Source: Argonema antarcticum A004/B2 (GTDB taxonomy: Bacteria > Cyanobacteriota > Cyanobacteriia > Cyanobacteriales > Aerosakkonemataceae). Taken from it: a stretch of DNA of 64,000 bases. A model generated the notes under the pieces. That model saw only the letters and a list, made by a program, of their open reading frames with translations, did no database searches and was not told the origin of the DNA. The stretch lies in assembly GCF_023333585.1 (NCBI RefSeq), contig NZ_JAIQZN010000006.1:66809-130808 (forward strand), in the 5' to 3' direction. The translations under genes and the position numbers were made by a program. Shown here in pieces: positions 1 through 8,728 of this stretch (positions are counted from its first letter, which is position 1; every line of letters begins with the position of its first letter).

Positions 1-480
1 GCTGTCAGTTCCTACGGCGTCAGTTCCTACGCGGTAAGTTCTTACGAACAAGCGCTGAGTTCCTACGGTGTCAGTTCCTACGCCCTAAGTTCATACGAAC
101 AGGCGGCAAGTTCCTACGCTTTAAGTTCTTACGCAGTGCCGGTAAGTTCCTACGCCCTAAGTTCCTATGCCCTAAGTTCATACGAACAGGCGGCAAGTTC
201 CTACGCTTTAAGTTCTTACGCAGTGCCGGTAAGTTCCTACGCCCTAAGTTCCTATGCCCTAAGTTCATACGAACAGGCGGCAAGTTCCTACGCTTTAAGT
301 TCTTACGCAGTGCCGGTAAGTTCCTACGCCCTAAGTTCCTATGCCCTAAGTTCATACGAACAGGCGGCAAGTTCCTACGCTTTAAGTTCTTACGCAGTGC
401 CGGTAAGTTCCTACGCCCTAAGTTCATACGCCCTAAGTTCATACGAACAGGCGGCAAGTTCCTACGCTTTAAGTTCTTAC
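1..480 (+). repeat. 87-bp in-frame tandem repeat (SSY array)
   Basis: Units start at 136, 223, 310 and 397. The first three are identical over 87 bp. The fourth differs by two bases in one TCC-TAT to TCA-TAC codon pair and in its last codon. Bases 1-135 hold diverged units (GVSSY, AVSSY). Each unit encodes 29 residues made of SSY blocks, so there is also a 15-bp sub-periodicity. The near-identity points to recent slippage or unequal exchange. Confidence 0.95.
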
Positions 481-858
481 ATCATCCCCTCTGGTGTAGG
501 AATGTGGGCGCTTCCCACTGAGTCTGGGATGGGGATGTCGGGTGTCGGGTTCTCGGCTTCAATACCTCCTATCCGTCCTCGCCAGTTCTGGTTAGTTGCT
601 GATGCTGAGCTAATTGTTTACGGTGCAACTGAGCCGGATGCTACGGTGACGATCGGCGGTCGTCCGATTAAGCTGAATCCAGATGGTACTTTCCGCTTCC
701 AGATCTCATTCCAAGATGGTGTAATTGACTTTCCAGTCCTGGCGGTGGCGGCTGATGGAGAGCAAACGCGATCGATTCACATGGAGTTTACCCGCGAGAC
801 GCCATCGCGGCAGACCAACACTAAGGAAGAAGCTGTTCAAGAATGGCTCCCCGCTTAG
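1..858 (+). CDS. DUF4912 domain protein, 5' end outside window
   Basis: The reading frame is open from base 1, so the start lies upstream. Roughly the first 160 residues are a low-complexity array of SSY motifs spaced 5 or 7 residues apart (ALSSY, EQAASSY). The last ~100 residues form a compact domain with RQFWLVADAELIVYGATEP and an ending near FTRETPSR, which I recognise as the C-terminal part of cyanobacterial DUF4912 proteins. The function of that family is not established. The SSY array is probably an extended linker, cell-surface or cytoskeleton-like region (inference). The gene ends just before a strong hairpin. Confidence 0.7.
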   Translation, partial: AVSSYGVSSYAVSSYEQALSSYGVSSYALSSYEQAASSYALSSYAVPVSSYALSSYALSSYEQAASSYALSSYAVPVSSYALSSYALSSYEQAASSYALSSYAVPVSSYALSSYALSSYEQAASSYALSSYAVPVSSYALSSYALSSYEQAASSYALSSYIIPSGVGMWALPTESGMGMSGVGFSASIPPIRPRQFWLVADAELIVYGATEPDATVTIGGRPIKLNPDGTFRFQISFQDGVIDFPVLAVAADGEQTRSIHMEFTRETPSRQTNTKEEAVQEWLPA

Positions 859-871
859 TACCTTTTGTTAG

Positions 872-889
872 GCAGGGGTTTTCCCCTGC
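872..889 (+). terminator. Hairpin after DUF4912 gene
   Basis: GCAGGGG-TTTT-CCCCTGC is a perfect 7-bp GC-rich stem 13 bases after the stop codon. There is no U-tract, so it may be a terminator or an RNA-stabilising hairpin. Confidence 0.55.
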
Positions 890-1110
890 TTGCAAAGTTA
901 CAGCCTTCTTCTTCTTTGTAAGTTTGCTGTTTCTGAAGCCGAAATCATGGCGATGACAGGAGTTCGCAGTGATTCGTAACAAGCCGCTTTCGTTAATATC
1001 GCATATTCGGGCCTTGGCGAAAAATCTGGCATTGTGCTTAAGATTTCTTCAGCGACAGCGATCGCTATTATAGAACTGTGTCTGGAGATAACCGGAAAAG
1101 GAGATTTATT

Positions 1111-1269
1111 ATGGATATCGTTCGCATTATCATCGCGATTTTCCTACCCCCGCTTGGTGTATTCTTGCAAGTTGGTTTGGGAGGACATTTCTGGCTGAAT
1201 ATTCTGTTAACGCTTCTGGGCTATGTTCCGGGACTGGTTCACGCCATATGGATTATCGCGAAGAAATAA
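1111..1269 (+). CDS. Pmp3/YqaE-family small membrane protein
   Basis: A 52-residue protein, MDIVRIIIAIFLPPLGVFLQ at the start, with two hydrophobic helices joined by GGHFW and ending in WIIAKK. This is the classic Pmp3/YqaE (UPF0057) pattern: a tiny plasma-membrane proteolipid linked in other organisms to salt and cold stress and membrane potential. I chose the ATG at 1111 because AAAAGGAG lies 8-15 bases upstream. A GTG at 1078 would add 11 charged residues atypical of the family. It appears monocistronic. Confidence 0.85.
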   Translation: MDIVRIIIAIFLPPLGVFLQVGLGGHFWLNILLTLLGYVPGLVHAIWIIAKK

Positions 1270-1297
1270 GCAAATTCGATCGCAAAGAAGCCGAAGA

Positions 1298-1405
1298 TAA
1301 GTAGGTGGGCCTAATTAAAAATAAAACTGCCGCGCCCTTAGAAACCCGGTAACTCCTGCGAAACCGGGTTTCTGGGTGTTCAGTTTATTTACGCCTACCT
1401 ACTTA
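1298..1405. repeat. Inverted-repeat element, TAAGTAGGTGGG ends (copy 1)
   Basis: The 108-bp segment starts TAAGTAGGTGGG and ends with its imperfect reverse complement CCTACCTACTTA. The centre carries the phrase ACTGCCGCGCCCTTAGAAAC and an AAACCCGGT / ACCGGGTTT palindrome. A shorter inverted copy is at 37487-37573, and the core phrase recurs without clear ends at 15008-15066. Confidence 0.75.
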
Positions 1406-1450
1406 GAACCTTAAGAATACCAATCATCAATCACCAATCACCAATCACTA

Positions 1451-4135
1451 TTATCGCCAATTACCTACCAAAACGTAGGGGGCCCAATAAAAGGGAAGTC
1501 TGTAGCGAGAGTCTTGCAAAAGAGTTTGCTGAGCTAGCCGAAGTGCCTCGGATTTAGTAACTCCTGGTTTGCCTAATTCACTGTAGAATTTAGTCATTAA
1601 GGTAGCTGTAGATTCATCGCTGACTTGCCACAGAGTTGCTAGGGTGCTGCGTGCGCCTGCTCTCATTGCTACTCCAGCTAATCCCAAAGCGGCTCGATTG
1701 TCTCCTGCTGCGGTTTCGCAAGCACTGAAAACGAGTAATTCAATTGGCCGCGACTCGTCTTGTTCTCTCCTACGCAATAAGTTATCTAACTCTTTGACAT
1801 TAATCTTCTTATCCCAAGTCAGAATAAAAGTTTTTTCAGCTAACGAACTAAATTGACCGTGAGTGGCGATATGCACTACCGGAAAAGGAAATGATTTGAG
1901 TGCTGTTTGCAGGTTTATGCTGGTAAATTCTTGATTCAACAACTCTTGATTTGTGGATGGTTGAGTTTTGATTTCTGCCAACTCTCGCGTTACATTCGGA
2001 AGCGCAGAAAATCCTTGGCGTGCTTCCGATAAACCCACTGCCAGTGTCCTTAATTGTTCGCGTTTTAAAGGTTGCGGAGGGAGTAACTGCAATCCTGGGG
2101 TGAGGGCGATGCTGTATTTTTCTATTAAATATTGTTGTCCGTCGTGCAATGCTGCCATCGGAATATTCCGCAACAAACCATCAAGGACAAATACTAAGGT
2201 TTGGACTTTGGCGTTTTTTATATCTGCTTCGGCGGCGCGGATAATCCAATCGTATAATTGTTGGGAAAGACGCAAAACTTGCTGATTATTGCCGGTAAGT
2301 CTGCCTATGTCTTGTTGCAGTTGATCGAGTACAGTTACGATCTCTTGTTCGGGTTTAATTATAGCATAGTAGCGCAAGGGAGATTGAGGCAATGCCAAAA
2401 TTATTGCTAATTTATCTGGTAATATAATTGGGTAAATTACAGCGGCGGTGGAGTCTACTTGGTCGATCTGCACTGGTTTGGCATCGAGACAAGCTTCTTG
2501 AAAGAAGTTGTCTAATTCTGCTAACTGGAGAGACTCAATTATAAAACGGGCTTGAAGCAAATTTTCTTGACTGGGTTCTACTTCTGTACTAAGCAATAAA
2601 TCGACTAATTGTCGATAAACTGGCTCTACACTTTCGCGAAAAGAAAACTGCACATCTGGGTTATCGGGATTGATGGCAACTAAGTCGCTACGCAGGGATT
2701 TGAGGGTTTCTACTGCTGTGGTATAAGCTGCGATCGCATCTTTCCTATTCCCCTGATTTTTCGCCAGTCTTCCTAACTGCCATTGCCATAAATAGGCGAT
2801 ATCTGAAGCGTCGATTGATTGAGCGGAAATAAGGGCGTGCTGGGTGAGGTTTTGCGCTTCTTTATATTGTTTATTTAGTTCGTAAAGTCTGCCTAAGCTT
2901 CCGACAGCGTATGATTCAGCTTGTGTATCTTTTAAAGTTTTTGCTTGTTGTACAGCTTTTGCTAAAATTTGGGCAATGTCAGTTGTCCGTTTTTCGTCGC
3001 CACTCACAATTGACGACTGACGACTGACGACTGACATTTTCATCAAAGTTTGTGCGAGATTAACTTGTGCGTAGATTGCACTGCGACTGGGAGGTAATTG
3101 GTTGAATTGAATTTGCGATCGCAATTCTTCAGCTTCTGCGAATTGCTGGTTTTCTACTAACAAACTAAGTAGACTCAGTTGTGCTTGCACCTGCATCTTT
3201 GGTGATGTGGATGATTTCGCAGCTTCTTGATAAGCATTGACAGCATTTTGAATTTCAGTTTTGGCTGCTGTATCATCCGATTGTGCTGCTCTTTTGGCTA
3301 AGGCGCGGGCAGTATTTCCCAAACTGAATTGGGCGGCGCTGATAGCTGCTGGCGATCGCAATTCTTGGGCTATCTTCAAACTCTGCTGCAACAATAGGCG
3401 GGATTTTTCCAATTCGCCGATCGCACGCATGATACTGCCTAAACTGTGCAATCCTGTCGCTTTTATCGAAGAATCGGGTTGATTTTGGAGAGTAGTTTCT
3501 AGCTGTTCTAAACTTTTCCTAGCTTGGCGATAAAGCCCCAAATATTGCATTGCTTGGGCTTGATTGATTTGGCTGCCAATTATCCCTTCTGGGTGTTTAA
3601 TTTGGGAGTAGATGGCAGCAGCTTCTTGCCAAGTAGTTAAAGCGTCTTCCGGTTTCCCCAAGGCTAATTGCAAATGACCTTGGGTATTCAAAGCTTGTGC
3701 GAAAATTGATAATTTATTTGTGGAATCGCCGCGATTTTCTGGCGATCGTAATAGTGATAAACTAGAAGCTATAGCCTCTTGAGCTTCTGGCAATTTTCCC
3801 AGTTGTTGATAAGCCGCAGAGAGGAGATTATAGGCACGAGCTTGATTTAGTTTATCGCCAGAAACTTGGTATGCTAAAACAGCTTGTTGCCAAACTGTGA
3901 GCGCTTCGGAAAATTGTTCGGCTTGGAAGAATTCTTTACCTTGTTGCAGTAATTGTTGGGGATTGGCGATTGGCGATTGGGAAATGGGAATAGGGGATAG
4001 ATTAGCGGTGATTGTAGATTTGGGAACCGCAGTGGCAATGTTGGTGCTGAAAAATGCTGCCAAAAGTGCAAGTGCGATGCGGGTTAACCACTTTTTAACT
4101 TGGGATATATTGCAAAGTGAATAGTGCTTACTCAT
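1451..4135 (-). CDS. CHAT domain protein with TPR repeats, exported
   Basis: An 894-residue protein. Residues ~15-36 form a signal peptide (IALALLAAFFSTNIATA). Residues ~55-480 are TPR helices (e.g. YNLLSAAYQQLGKLPEAQEA). The C-terminal ~330 residues are a CHAT (caspase HetF-associated with TPRs) domain with both dyad residues visible: His in HIATHGQF and Cys in VFSACETAAG. A CHAT domain implies a caspase-like cysteine peptidase. The signal peptide places it outside the cytoplasm. It lies 250 bp downstream of the TPS exoprotein on the same strand, so joint expression is plausible. An oddity is that the TPR region includes a short stretch (SVVSRQSSIVSGDEK) encoded by GACTGAC tandem repeats around 3010-3037. 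Confidence 0.88.
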   Translation of the reverse strand: MSKHYSLCNISQVKKWLTRIALALLAAFFSTNIATAVPKSTITANLSPIPISQSPIANPQQLLQQGKEFFQAEQFSEALTVWQQAVLAYQVSGDKLNQARAYNLLSAAYQQLGKLPEAQEAIASSLSLLRSPENRGDSTNKLSIFAQALNTQGHLQLALGKPEDALTTWQEAAAIYSQIKHPEGIIGSQINQAQAMQYLGLYRQARKSLEQLETTLQNQPDSSIKATGLHSLGSIMRAIGELEKSRLLLQQSLKIAQELRSPAAISAAQFSLGNTARALAKRAAQSDDTAAKTEIQNAVNAYQEAAKSSTSPKMQVQAQLSLLSLLVENQQFAEAEELRSQIQFNQLPPSRSAIYAQVNLAQTLMKMSVVSRQSSIVSGDEKRTTDIAQILAKAVQQAKTLKDTQAESYAVGSLGRLYELNKQYKEAQNLTQHALISAQSIDASDIAYLWQWQLGRLAKNQGNRKDAIAAYTTAVETLKSLRSDLVAINPDNPDVQFSFRESVEPVYRQLVDLLLSTEVEPSQENLLQARFIIESLQLAELDNFFQEACLDAKPVQIDQVDSTAAVIYPIILPDKLAIILALPQSPLRYYAIIKPEQEIVTVLDQLQQDIGRLTGNNQQVLRLSQQLYDWIIRAAEADIKNAKVQTLVFVLDGLLRNIPMAALHDGQQYLIEKYSIALTPGLQLLPPQPLKREQLRTLAVGLSEARQGFSALPNVTRELAEIKTQPSTNQELLNQEFTSINLQTALKSFPFPVVHIATHGQFSSLAEKTFILTWDKKINVKELDNLLRRREQDESRPIELLVFSACETAAGDNRAALGLAGVAMRAGARSTLATLWQVSDESTATLMTKFYSELGKPGVTKSEALRLAQQTLLQDSRYRLPFYWAPYVLVGNWR

Positions 4136-4196
4136 GGTAATGATGGAATAACGGGTATAAAAGTTCTATATTGGGTTTTTTTTAGGCCAAATATGC

Positions 4197-4259
4197 TGTA
4201 GGGGCACGGCATAATTAAACCTTGGTATAACCAACATATTGATGATGCCGTGCCCTACA
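4197..4259. repeat. Short inverted repeat between TPS and CHAT genes
   Basis: TGTAGGGGCACGGCAT and ATGCCGTGCCCTACA flank about 32 bp of AT-rich sequence. It is a long potential hairpin that could be a MITE remnant or limit read-through into the CHAT gene. Confidence 0.7.
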
Positions 4260-4388
4260 ATAATGTTCATGGTACACATTAGCATAATAATTCCAAAAAA
4301 CACGAAAAATTTCCTATTTCTGCTGGTAGCAAATCCCGCTTGGGAATTGAATCCCCTTCGGGTGAAATGGTTAGTGCCAAATATCAGA

Positions 4389-7300
4389 TTAACGCTCATT
4401 GCATTCTGGTGATGAAAAGCTGGGACTGTGAAGAGTTGCGGTTGGCGCTTGTGCTACGAGTTCCACTTGTCCAGAAGAGTTAATCGTCCATCCTTGCGCC
4501 TCCACAATTTGGGAATTGTTGGCTGTGGATTCCACCCCTATTCTCGTGGGATTCTGCGACCCTGCGACTTTGCTAGAAAGCGAGGCTACTGTTAAATCTA
4601 TCCAAGTGGCTTCATCGCTAATTCCTTCAATTGGATTAGGCGGTAAACCACCTCTACCCGTGACGATAAATTGGTTTTGTTCTCTTCTTTGGCGGCGACA
4701 GCTAGAAGCGACTAACCTGGTGGCATCAACGAGATTATCAGGCAAAGTTAGTAAGCCAGAACTGGGGTCAACATCGGGAGTGTTGACGGTGATAGTGCCT
4801 TCAAATTGCGGCCCACCCTGTTGGGAAATGGCAGTGATGTCGCTAGTTTCTAATAGTGTGGGATCTACATCATTAACATCTTCTGTGTTGAGGAGAAGTT
4901 GTAGTTCTTGTCCTGTACGCGGAATTGCACCAAAGATAGCTTGAGCGTTAATCGTAATTTCGCCACCTTTGCCTTCTTGTGCGTTGGCGGTGATATCGCT
5001 GTTTTCCAGAGCGGCTAATACACCTGTGTTGAGGATGATGTTACCGCCGCCGATATCTTTGCTTCCAGTTGCGTTGGTGGTGATGCGACTGTTTTGACGT
5101 AAGATTAGAGAACTAGAATTCAGTTTGATATCGCCTTCACCCGCTACAGTATTGGAGCTTATTAAAGCTTGGTTGTCCAGACGGATGTCCGTAGCATCAA
5201 CTACTATGTCACCTGCTGCCCCTTTCCCAAAACTGCTGCTACTCAGTGCAGCGCCATTAGTAACGAAAAGGGATTTGGCAGTAATGCTCACCCCCCCCGC
5301 ATCCCCCACTGCATCTAGTCCCACCGAGCTGAAGGCTATACTGGAGAATTTTCCGTCCTTGCTCAAACCATCAAAGGTAACCGTATCGCTGGCTGTAATC
5401 GTGATGCTCCCCGCATTCCCTTGCCCAGAGGTGGTGGCATCTAGTCCAGCGCCATTAGTAACGAAAACGGATTTGGCAGTAATGCTCACCCCCCCCGCAT
5501 TCCCTACTGCATTCCCTACTCCATTATATGATATCACCGCGCTAGCGGCTCCACTGGGGATTTCATACTTGTTGCTCTCACCATCAAAGGTAACCGTATC
5601 GCTGGCTGTAATCGTGATGGTCCCCGCATTCCCTTGCCCAATGGTGTTGGTATCTAGTCTAGCGCCATTAGTAACGAAAACGGATTTGGCAGTAATGCTC
5701 ACCCCCCCCGCATTCCCTACTGCATTTGGTGCCACCAGGCTTCCGGCTCTGCTCACGAAGCTTCCATCCTTGCTCTCACCATCAAAGGTAACCGTATCGC
5801 TGGCTGCAATCGTGACGCTACCCGCTTTCCCTCGCCCAAAGGTGCTGGCACTTATTTGAGCGCCATTAGTAACAAAAAGGGATTTGGCAGTGATGCTCAC
5901 CCCCCCCGCATCCCCTACTGCATCTCGTTGCACCCCGCTTGCGGCTGCACTGGAGGAGCTTCCATCCTTGCTCTCACCATCAAAGGTAACCGTATCGCTG
6001 GCTGCAATCGTGACGCTCCCCGCTTTCCCTCGCCCAAAGGTGTTGGCACTTATTTGAGCGCCATTAGTAACAAAAAGGGATTTGGCAGTGATGCTCACCC
6101 CCCCCGCATCCCCTACTGCTTTTGATGCCACCGTGCTGTAGGCTCCGCTCACGAAGCTTCCATCCTCGATCTCACCATCAAAGGTAACCGTATCGCTGGC
6201 TGTAATCGTGACGCTCCCCCCTTTCCCTTGCCCAAAGGTGCTGGCATCTAAGTAAGCGCCATTAGTAACGAAAAGGGATTTGGCAGTGATGCTCACCCCC
6301 CCCGCATCCCCTACTGCATCTCGTTGCACCGTGCTTGTGGCTCCGCTGGAGAAGCTTCCATCCTTGCTCTCACCATCAAAGGTAACCGTATCGGTGGCTG
6401 TAATCGTGACGCTCCCCGCATTCCCTTGCCCAAAGGTGCTGGCATCTAGTTGAGCGCCATTAGTAACGAGAAGGGATTTGGCAGTGATGCTCACCCCCCT
6501 CGCATCCCCTACTGCATTTGGTTGCACCGAGCTTCCAGCGGAGCTGGCGAAGTTTCCATCCTTGCGCTCACCATCAAAGGTAGCCGTATCGCTGGCTGTA
6601 ATCGTGACGCTCCCCGCATTCCCTTGCCCATAGGTGCTGGCATCTAGTTGAGCGCCATTAGTAACGAGAAGGGATTTGGCAGTGCTGCTGATGTTGCCGC
6701 TATTTCCCACTGCATCAGGAGTGACGTTGTTTTGTATTAGGCTCTCATCAATTGCGATACCTTCAGTAGCACTTAGCTCGATATCCCCTGCTATACTCTC
6801 ACGCGACCCCAAACCAGTTGCTATCCCAGCACTCAGCAAACTGTCTCCCGAAATATCTATATTCCTCCCGGTAATGGCAATACTCCCGCCACCACCAGCT
6901 AGCACGTTAATTCCCGCTTTATTGATAATGGAAACATCTCCACGCGCCACGCCTTCAGGGAAACTCAAACTACCATCAGCATTGATTCCTACTGTTCCCT
7001 CTCCTGCTAATCCGCCCAACTGCAATCGACCGCCAGGAGCCTGTAAAATCCCGCCATCAACGATTACATTGCCACCAACTATAGTTAAATTTTTGCCGGG
7101 GGTAACTTCTAAGGGATTTAAGGAAGTATCGAAACTTTCTGTCGCGCCATCAGCACCCAATTCTTGACCTTTCCCCTGTACGCGAATCTCTCCAGGATTG
7201 TTTCCATATTGCAATCCCATAGGAACATTAATACTTAACAGGGGTGAAATTTGAGGATTAGTAGCACTAAACTCTATCCCATCCCCAAATTTGATACTAT

Positions 7301-7799
7301 TCGCCGTACTCCCCAAAAACGAACCACCAATATTCAATCTCGCATTTGGCCCGAAAATAATCCCATTCGGATTAATCAAAAATAAGTTAGCCGCGCCGTT
7401 TGCTCTTATCAATCCATCTATATTGGATATCGATATACCCGTCACCCGACTAAATATATTCTGAATATCGACAGCGTTATTAAAAAATGCCTCACCGCCA
7501 GTGGGAACAGAAAACTCGCGAAAGCTATGGAACAGATTATTTCCGGCTCGGTTGCCGTCATTTATCGTAAAGTTAAGATTATCTGGGGTTGTAACGTTGG
7601 TAGATAAAGTGCCGTCTGGGGCAATTTGCGATCGCACTTCCCCTCCCCATCCCAAATAAAACAGCGCCAAACCACTTGCCAACCAAAACTTGACGCTAAC
7701 TTTAGGACAGGCTTGCAGAGATACTTGTGCGTAGGGCGATCGCTCTTGCATAAATGAACCATGAACGATTTCAGGATTATATCTCGATTCATTAAACAT
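4389..7799 (-). CDS. Two-partner-secretion exoprotein (FHA N-terminal domain)
   Basis: A 1136-residue secreted protein. A signal peptide ends near GGEVRSQIAPDG. It is followed by a haemagglutination/TPS domain (residues ~60-200) with the hallmarks NLFHSFREFSVP, NIFSRVTG, INPNGIIFG and GGSFLGSTA. The middle holds eight beta-helix repeats of ~65-72 residues (VTNGAQLDASTFGQGNAGSV, VTFDGESKDG). The end, SFSSPECNER, is Cys-containing. Family knowledge says the TPS domain directs export through a TpsB/FhaC pore, but no such gene is in this window. An alternative start is the ATG at 7751 (MQERSPYAQ). The leader is partly duplicated at 8617-8728. Confidence 0.9.
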   Translation of the reverse strand: MFNESRYNPEIVHGSFMQERSPYAQVSLQACPKVSVKFWLASGLALFYLGWGGEVRSQIAPDGTLSTNVTTPDNLNFTINDGNRAGNNLFHSFREFSVPTGGEAFFNNAVDIQNIFSRVTGISISNIDGLIRANGAANLFLINPNGIIFGPNARLNIGGSFLGSTANSIKFGDGIEFSATNPQISPLLSINVPMGLQYGNNPGEIRVQGKGQELGADGATESFDTSLNPLEVTPGKNLTIVGGNVIVDGGILQAPGGRLQLGGLAGEGTVGINADGSLSFPEGVARGDVSIINKAGINVLAGGGGSIAITGRNIDISGDSLLSAGIATGLGSRESIAGDIELSATEGIAIDESLIQNNVTPDAVGNSGNISSTAKSLLVTNGAQLDASTYGQGNAGSVTITASDTATFDGERKDGNFASSAGSSVQPNAVGDARGVSITAKSLLVTNGAQLDASTFGQGNAGSVTITATDTVTFDGESKDGSFSSGATSTVQRDAVGDAGGVSITAKSLFVTNGAYLDASTFGQGKGGSVTITASDTVTFDGEIEDGSFVSGAYSTVASKAVGDAGGVSITAKSLFVTNGAQISANTFGRGKAGSVTIAASDTVTFDGESKDGSSSSAAASGVQRDAVGDAGGVSITAKSLFVTNGAQISASTFGRGKAGSVTIAASDTVTFDGESKDGSFVSRAGSLVAPNAVGNAGGVSITAKSVFVTNGARLDTNTIGQGNAGTITITASDTVTFDGESNKYEIPSGAASAVISYNGVGNAVGNAGGVSITAKSVFVTNGAGLDATTSGQGNAGSITITASDTVTFDGLSKDGKFSSIAFSSVGLDAVGDAGGVSITAKSLFVTNGAALSSSSFGKGAAGDIVVDATDIRLDNQALISSNTVAGEGDIKLNSSSLILRQNSRITTNATGSKDIGGGNIILNTGVLAALENSDITANAQEGKGGEITINAQAIFGAIPRTGQELQLLLNTEDVNDVDPTLLETSDITAISQQGGPQFEGTITVNTPDVDPSSGLLTLPDNLVDATRLVASSCRRQRREQNQFIVTGRGGLPPNPIEGISDEATWIDLTVASLSSKVAGSQNPTRIGVESTANNSQIVEAQGWTINSSGQVELVAQAPTATLHSPSFSSPECNER
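5245..6700 (-). repeat. ~200-bp coding repeats in TPS exoprotein 1
   Basis: The phrase GCGCCATTAGTAACGA recurs eight times (near 5251, 5449, 5664, 5861, 6058, 6256, 6451, 6651) at ~195-216 bp spacing, each encoding one beta-helix coil block. The repeats are very similar, which suggests recent homogenisation or expansion. Confidence 0.85.
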
Positions 7800-7842
7800 T
7801 TACCCAGGCGCAACAAAATGTTACCCAAGTAGGCGCGATCGC
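7731..7842 (-). repeat. TPS leader segment, original copy
   Basis: The segment holds the first codons and upstream leader of the TPS gene, from GCGTAGGGCGATCGCTC to ATGTTACCCAAGTAGG. It aligns over about 110 bp, with scattered substitutions and small indels, to 8617-8728. Confidence 0.7.
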
Positions 7843-7881
7843 TTGTAATATTGACCTAAAACTAATGAGCGCGATCGCAAT

Positions 7882-8008
7882 TAAGCTAACACGCATCTAA
7901 TTCGGATATTTCTAATCCGGCAATCAAACCTTCAATTCCTCTCCCACTCCCCCACTCCCCCACTCTCCCACTCCCGCTAAACATACAAATTAAATGCGTA
8001 GCAGCTTA
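7882..8008. mobile_element. 127-bp MITE, copy 1
   Basis: The element starts TAAGCTAACACGCATCTAAT and ends AAATGCGTAGCAGCTTA. The ends are imperfect inverted repeats (~17 of 21 positions) and both terminate in TA, as expected for IS630/Tc1-type TA insertion. The interior holds a CCCACTCCCCCACT tract. Near-identical 127-bp copies are at 21748-21874 and 57973-58099. No coding capacity. Confidence 0.88.
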
Positions 8009-8064
8009 CTATATGGGAAGGTTACGTCTATGCGATCGCTTTACCGTATCATTACAAATACTTC

Positions 8065-8262
8065 TTAATTAGAACTCTCTTCCATCTTTTGACGCACTTT
8101 TTCTAGCCTATTCCTCTTTTGTTCGCGAATATGTTTTTCTAATCCAGCCTCAATCTCCTCCAATTGCAAGCCAAATTCTTGCAATTGGAAGATACTTTTG
8201 CGTAGGTTATTTGAGAGGCGTTTTCTCGTTTTTTCATCAGGAATACGCGGTTGTTCGGTCAT
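8065..8262 (-). CDS. Small coiled-coil protein of unknown function
   Basis: A 65-residue, strongly charged protein (MTEQPRIPDEKTRKR at the start, ending KVRQKMEESSN), predicted helical. I chose the ATG at 8262 because it overlaps the stop of the upstream gene (ATGA), a usual sign of translational coupling. Family not recognised. Together with 8259-8603 it forms a two-gene unit. Confidence 0.6.
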   Translation of the reverse strand: MTEQPRIPDEKTRKRLSNNLRKSIFQLQEFGLQLEEIEAGLEKHIREQKRNRLEKVRQKMEESSN

Positions 8263-8603
8263 GGCAAGTTCCACTCCATCTTTATTTCTTGTATGCTGCG
8301 CTTCCAAGCTGGAATTCTCAACTCAGTCTCGGTTATAGCTCGCTCCAATAATCTTAGCATATCAGCAGAAGCGGCGGGCTGAGCTTGCCCGATGCGAAGT
8401 CGGATGTTGGAAAGTCGAAAATATCTAGCTGCTGCTTCTTCGCCAACTGTTTTAAGATCGGTCAAATTTTCAATTGTGCTGTCTATTTCGCCAAATCGTT
8501 CAAACAAAATAAATTCTGCTTCGCTGGCATCTTCTACAATTTCCATTAGTTGTTCTAGCTGGTTCCTAATTGTTTCTCTTGTTTCTGAAGGTAATCTTGC
8601 CAT
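8259..8603 (-). CDS. Unknown helical protein, partner of the 65-aa gene
   Basis: A 114-residue protein (MARLPSETRETIRNQLEQLM), almost entirely helical by composition, with no signal peptide or membrane segment. It is the first gene of an overlapping pair with 8065-8262. The gene starts 14 bp after a degenerate copy of the TPS leader (8617-8728), so it may have acquired that element's promoter (inference). I recognise no family. Two small overlapping genes could be a toxin-antitoxin pair, but no toxin motif is visible. Confidence 0.6.
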   Translation of the reverse strand: MARLPSETRETIRNQLEQLMEIVEDASEAEFILFERFGEIDSTIENLTDLKTVGEEAAARYFRLSNIRLRIGQAQPAASADMLRLLERAITETELRIPAWKRSIQEIKMEWNLP

Positions 8604-8616
8604 ACTAAAATTTCTT

Positions 8617-8728
8617 GCGTACCAGCGATCGCTCTTGCGATGAACACGAACGATGGCAAATATTATATCTCATTCGAGTTAAACATTCACCCAGATGTAA
8701 CATTTTGTTACCCAAGCAGGTGCGATCG
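8617..8728 (-). repeat. Duplicated TPS leader segment
   Basis: GCGTACCAGCGATCGCTC through TGTTACCCAAGCAGGTGCGA matches the TPS gene leader at 7731-7842, in the same orientation. The start of the TPS reading frame is not maintained here, so this is a leader/promoter duplication, not a second gene. Confidence 0.65.

Noticed and set aside
71-457. Minus-strand open frame of 128 codons (PPVRMNLGRRN repeats)
   Set aside because: It is the antisense of the in-frame 87-bp repeats. It stays open only because each repeat lacks antisense stops, and there is no ribosome site or family.
1-480. Possible CRISPR array at the window start
   Set aside because: The units are contiguous and in frame, with no unique spacers. 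It is a coding tandem repeat.
4166-4399. Minus-strand 77-codon frame between the TPS and CHAT genes
   Set aside because: It runs through an inverted repeat and non-coding sequence, overlaps the TPS stop, and shows no domain or ribosome site.
5125-7167. Long plus-strand frames opposite the TPS repeats
   Set aside because: They are shadows of the repetitive coding sequence, with Pro/Leu/Ser-rich composition and no start signals. The same holds at 43257-45318 opposite the second TPS gene.
7780-7930. Two GCGATCGC octamers as a regulatory signature
   Set aside because: HIP1 octamers occur throughout this genome and are not specific to a gene.
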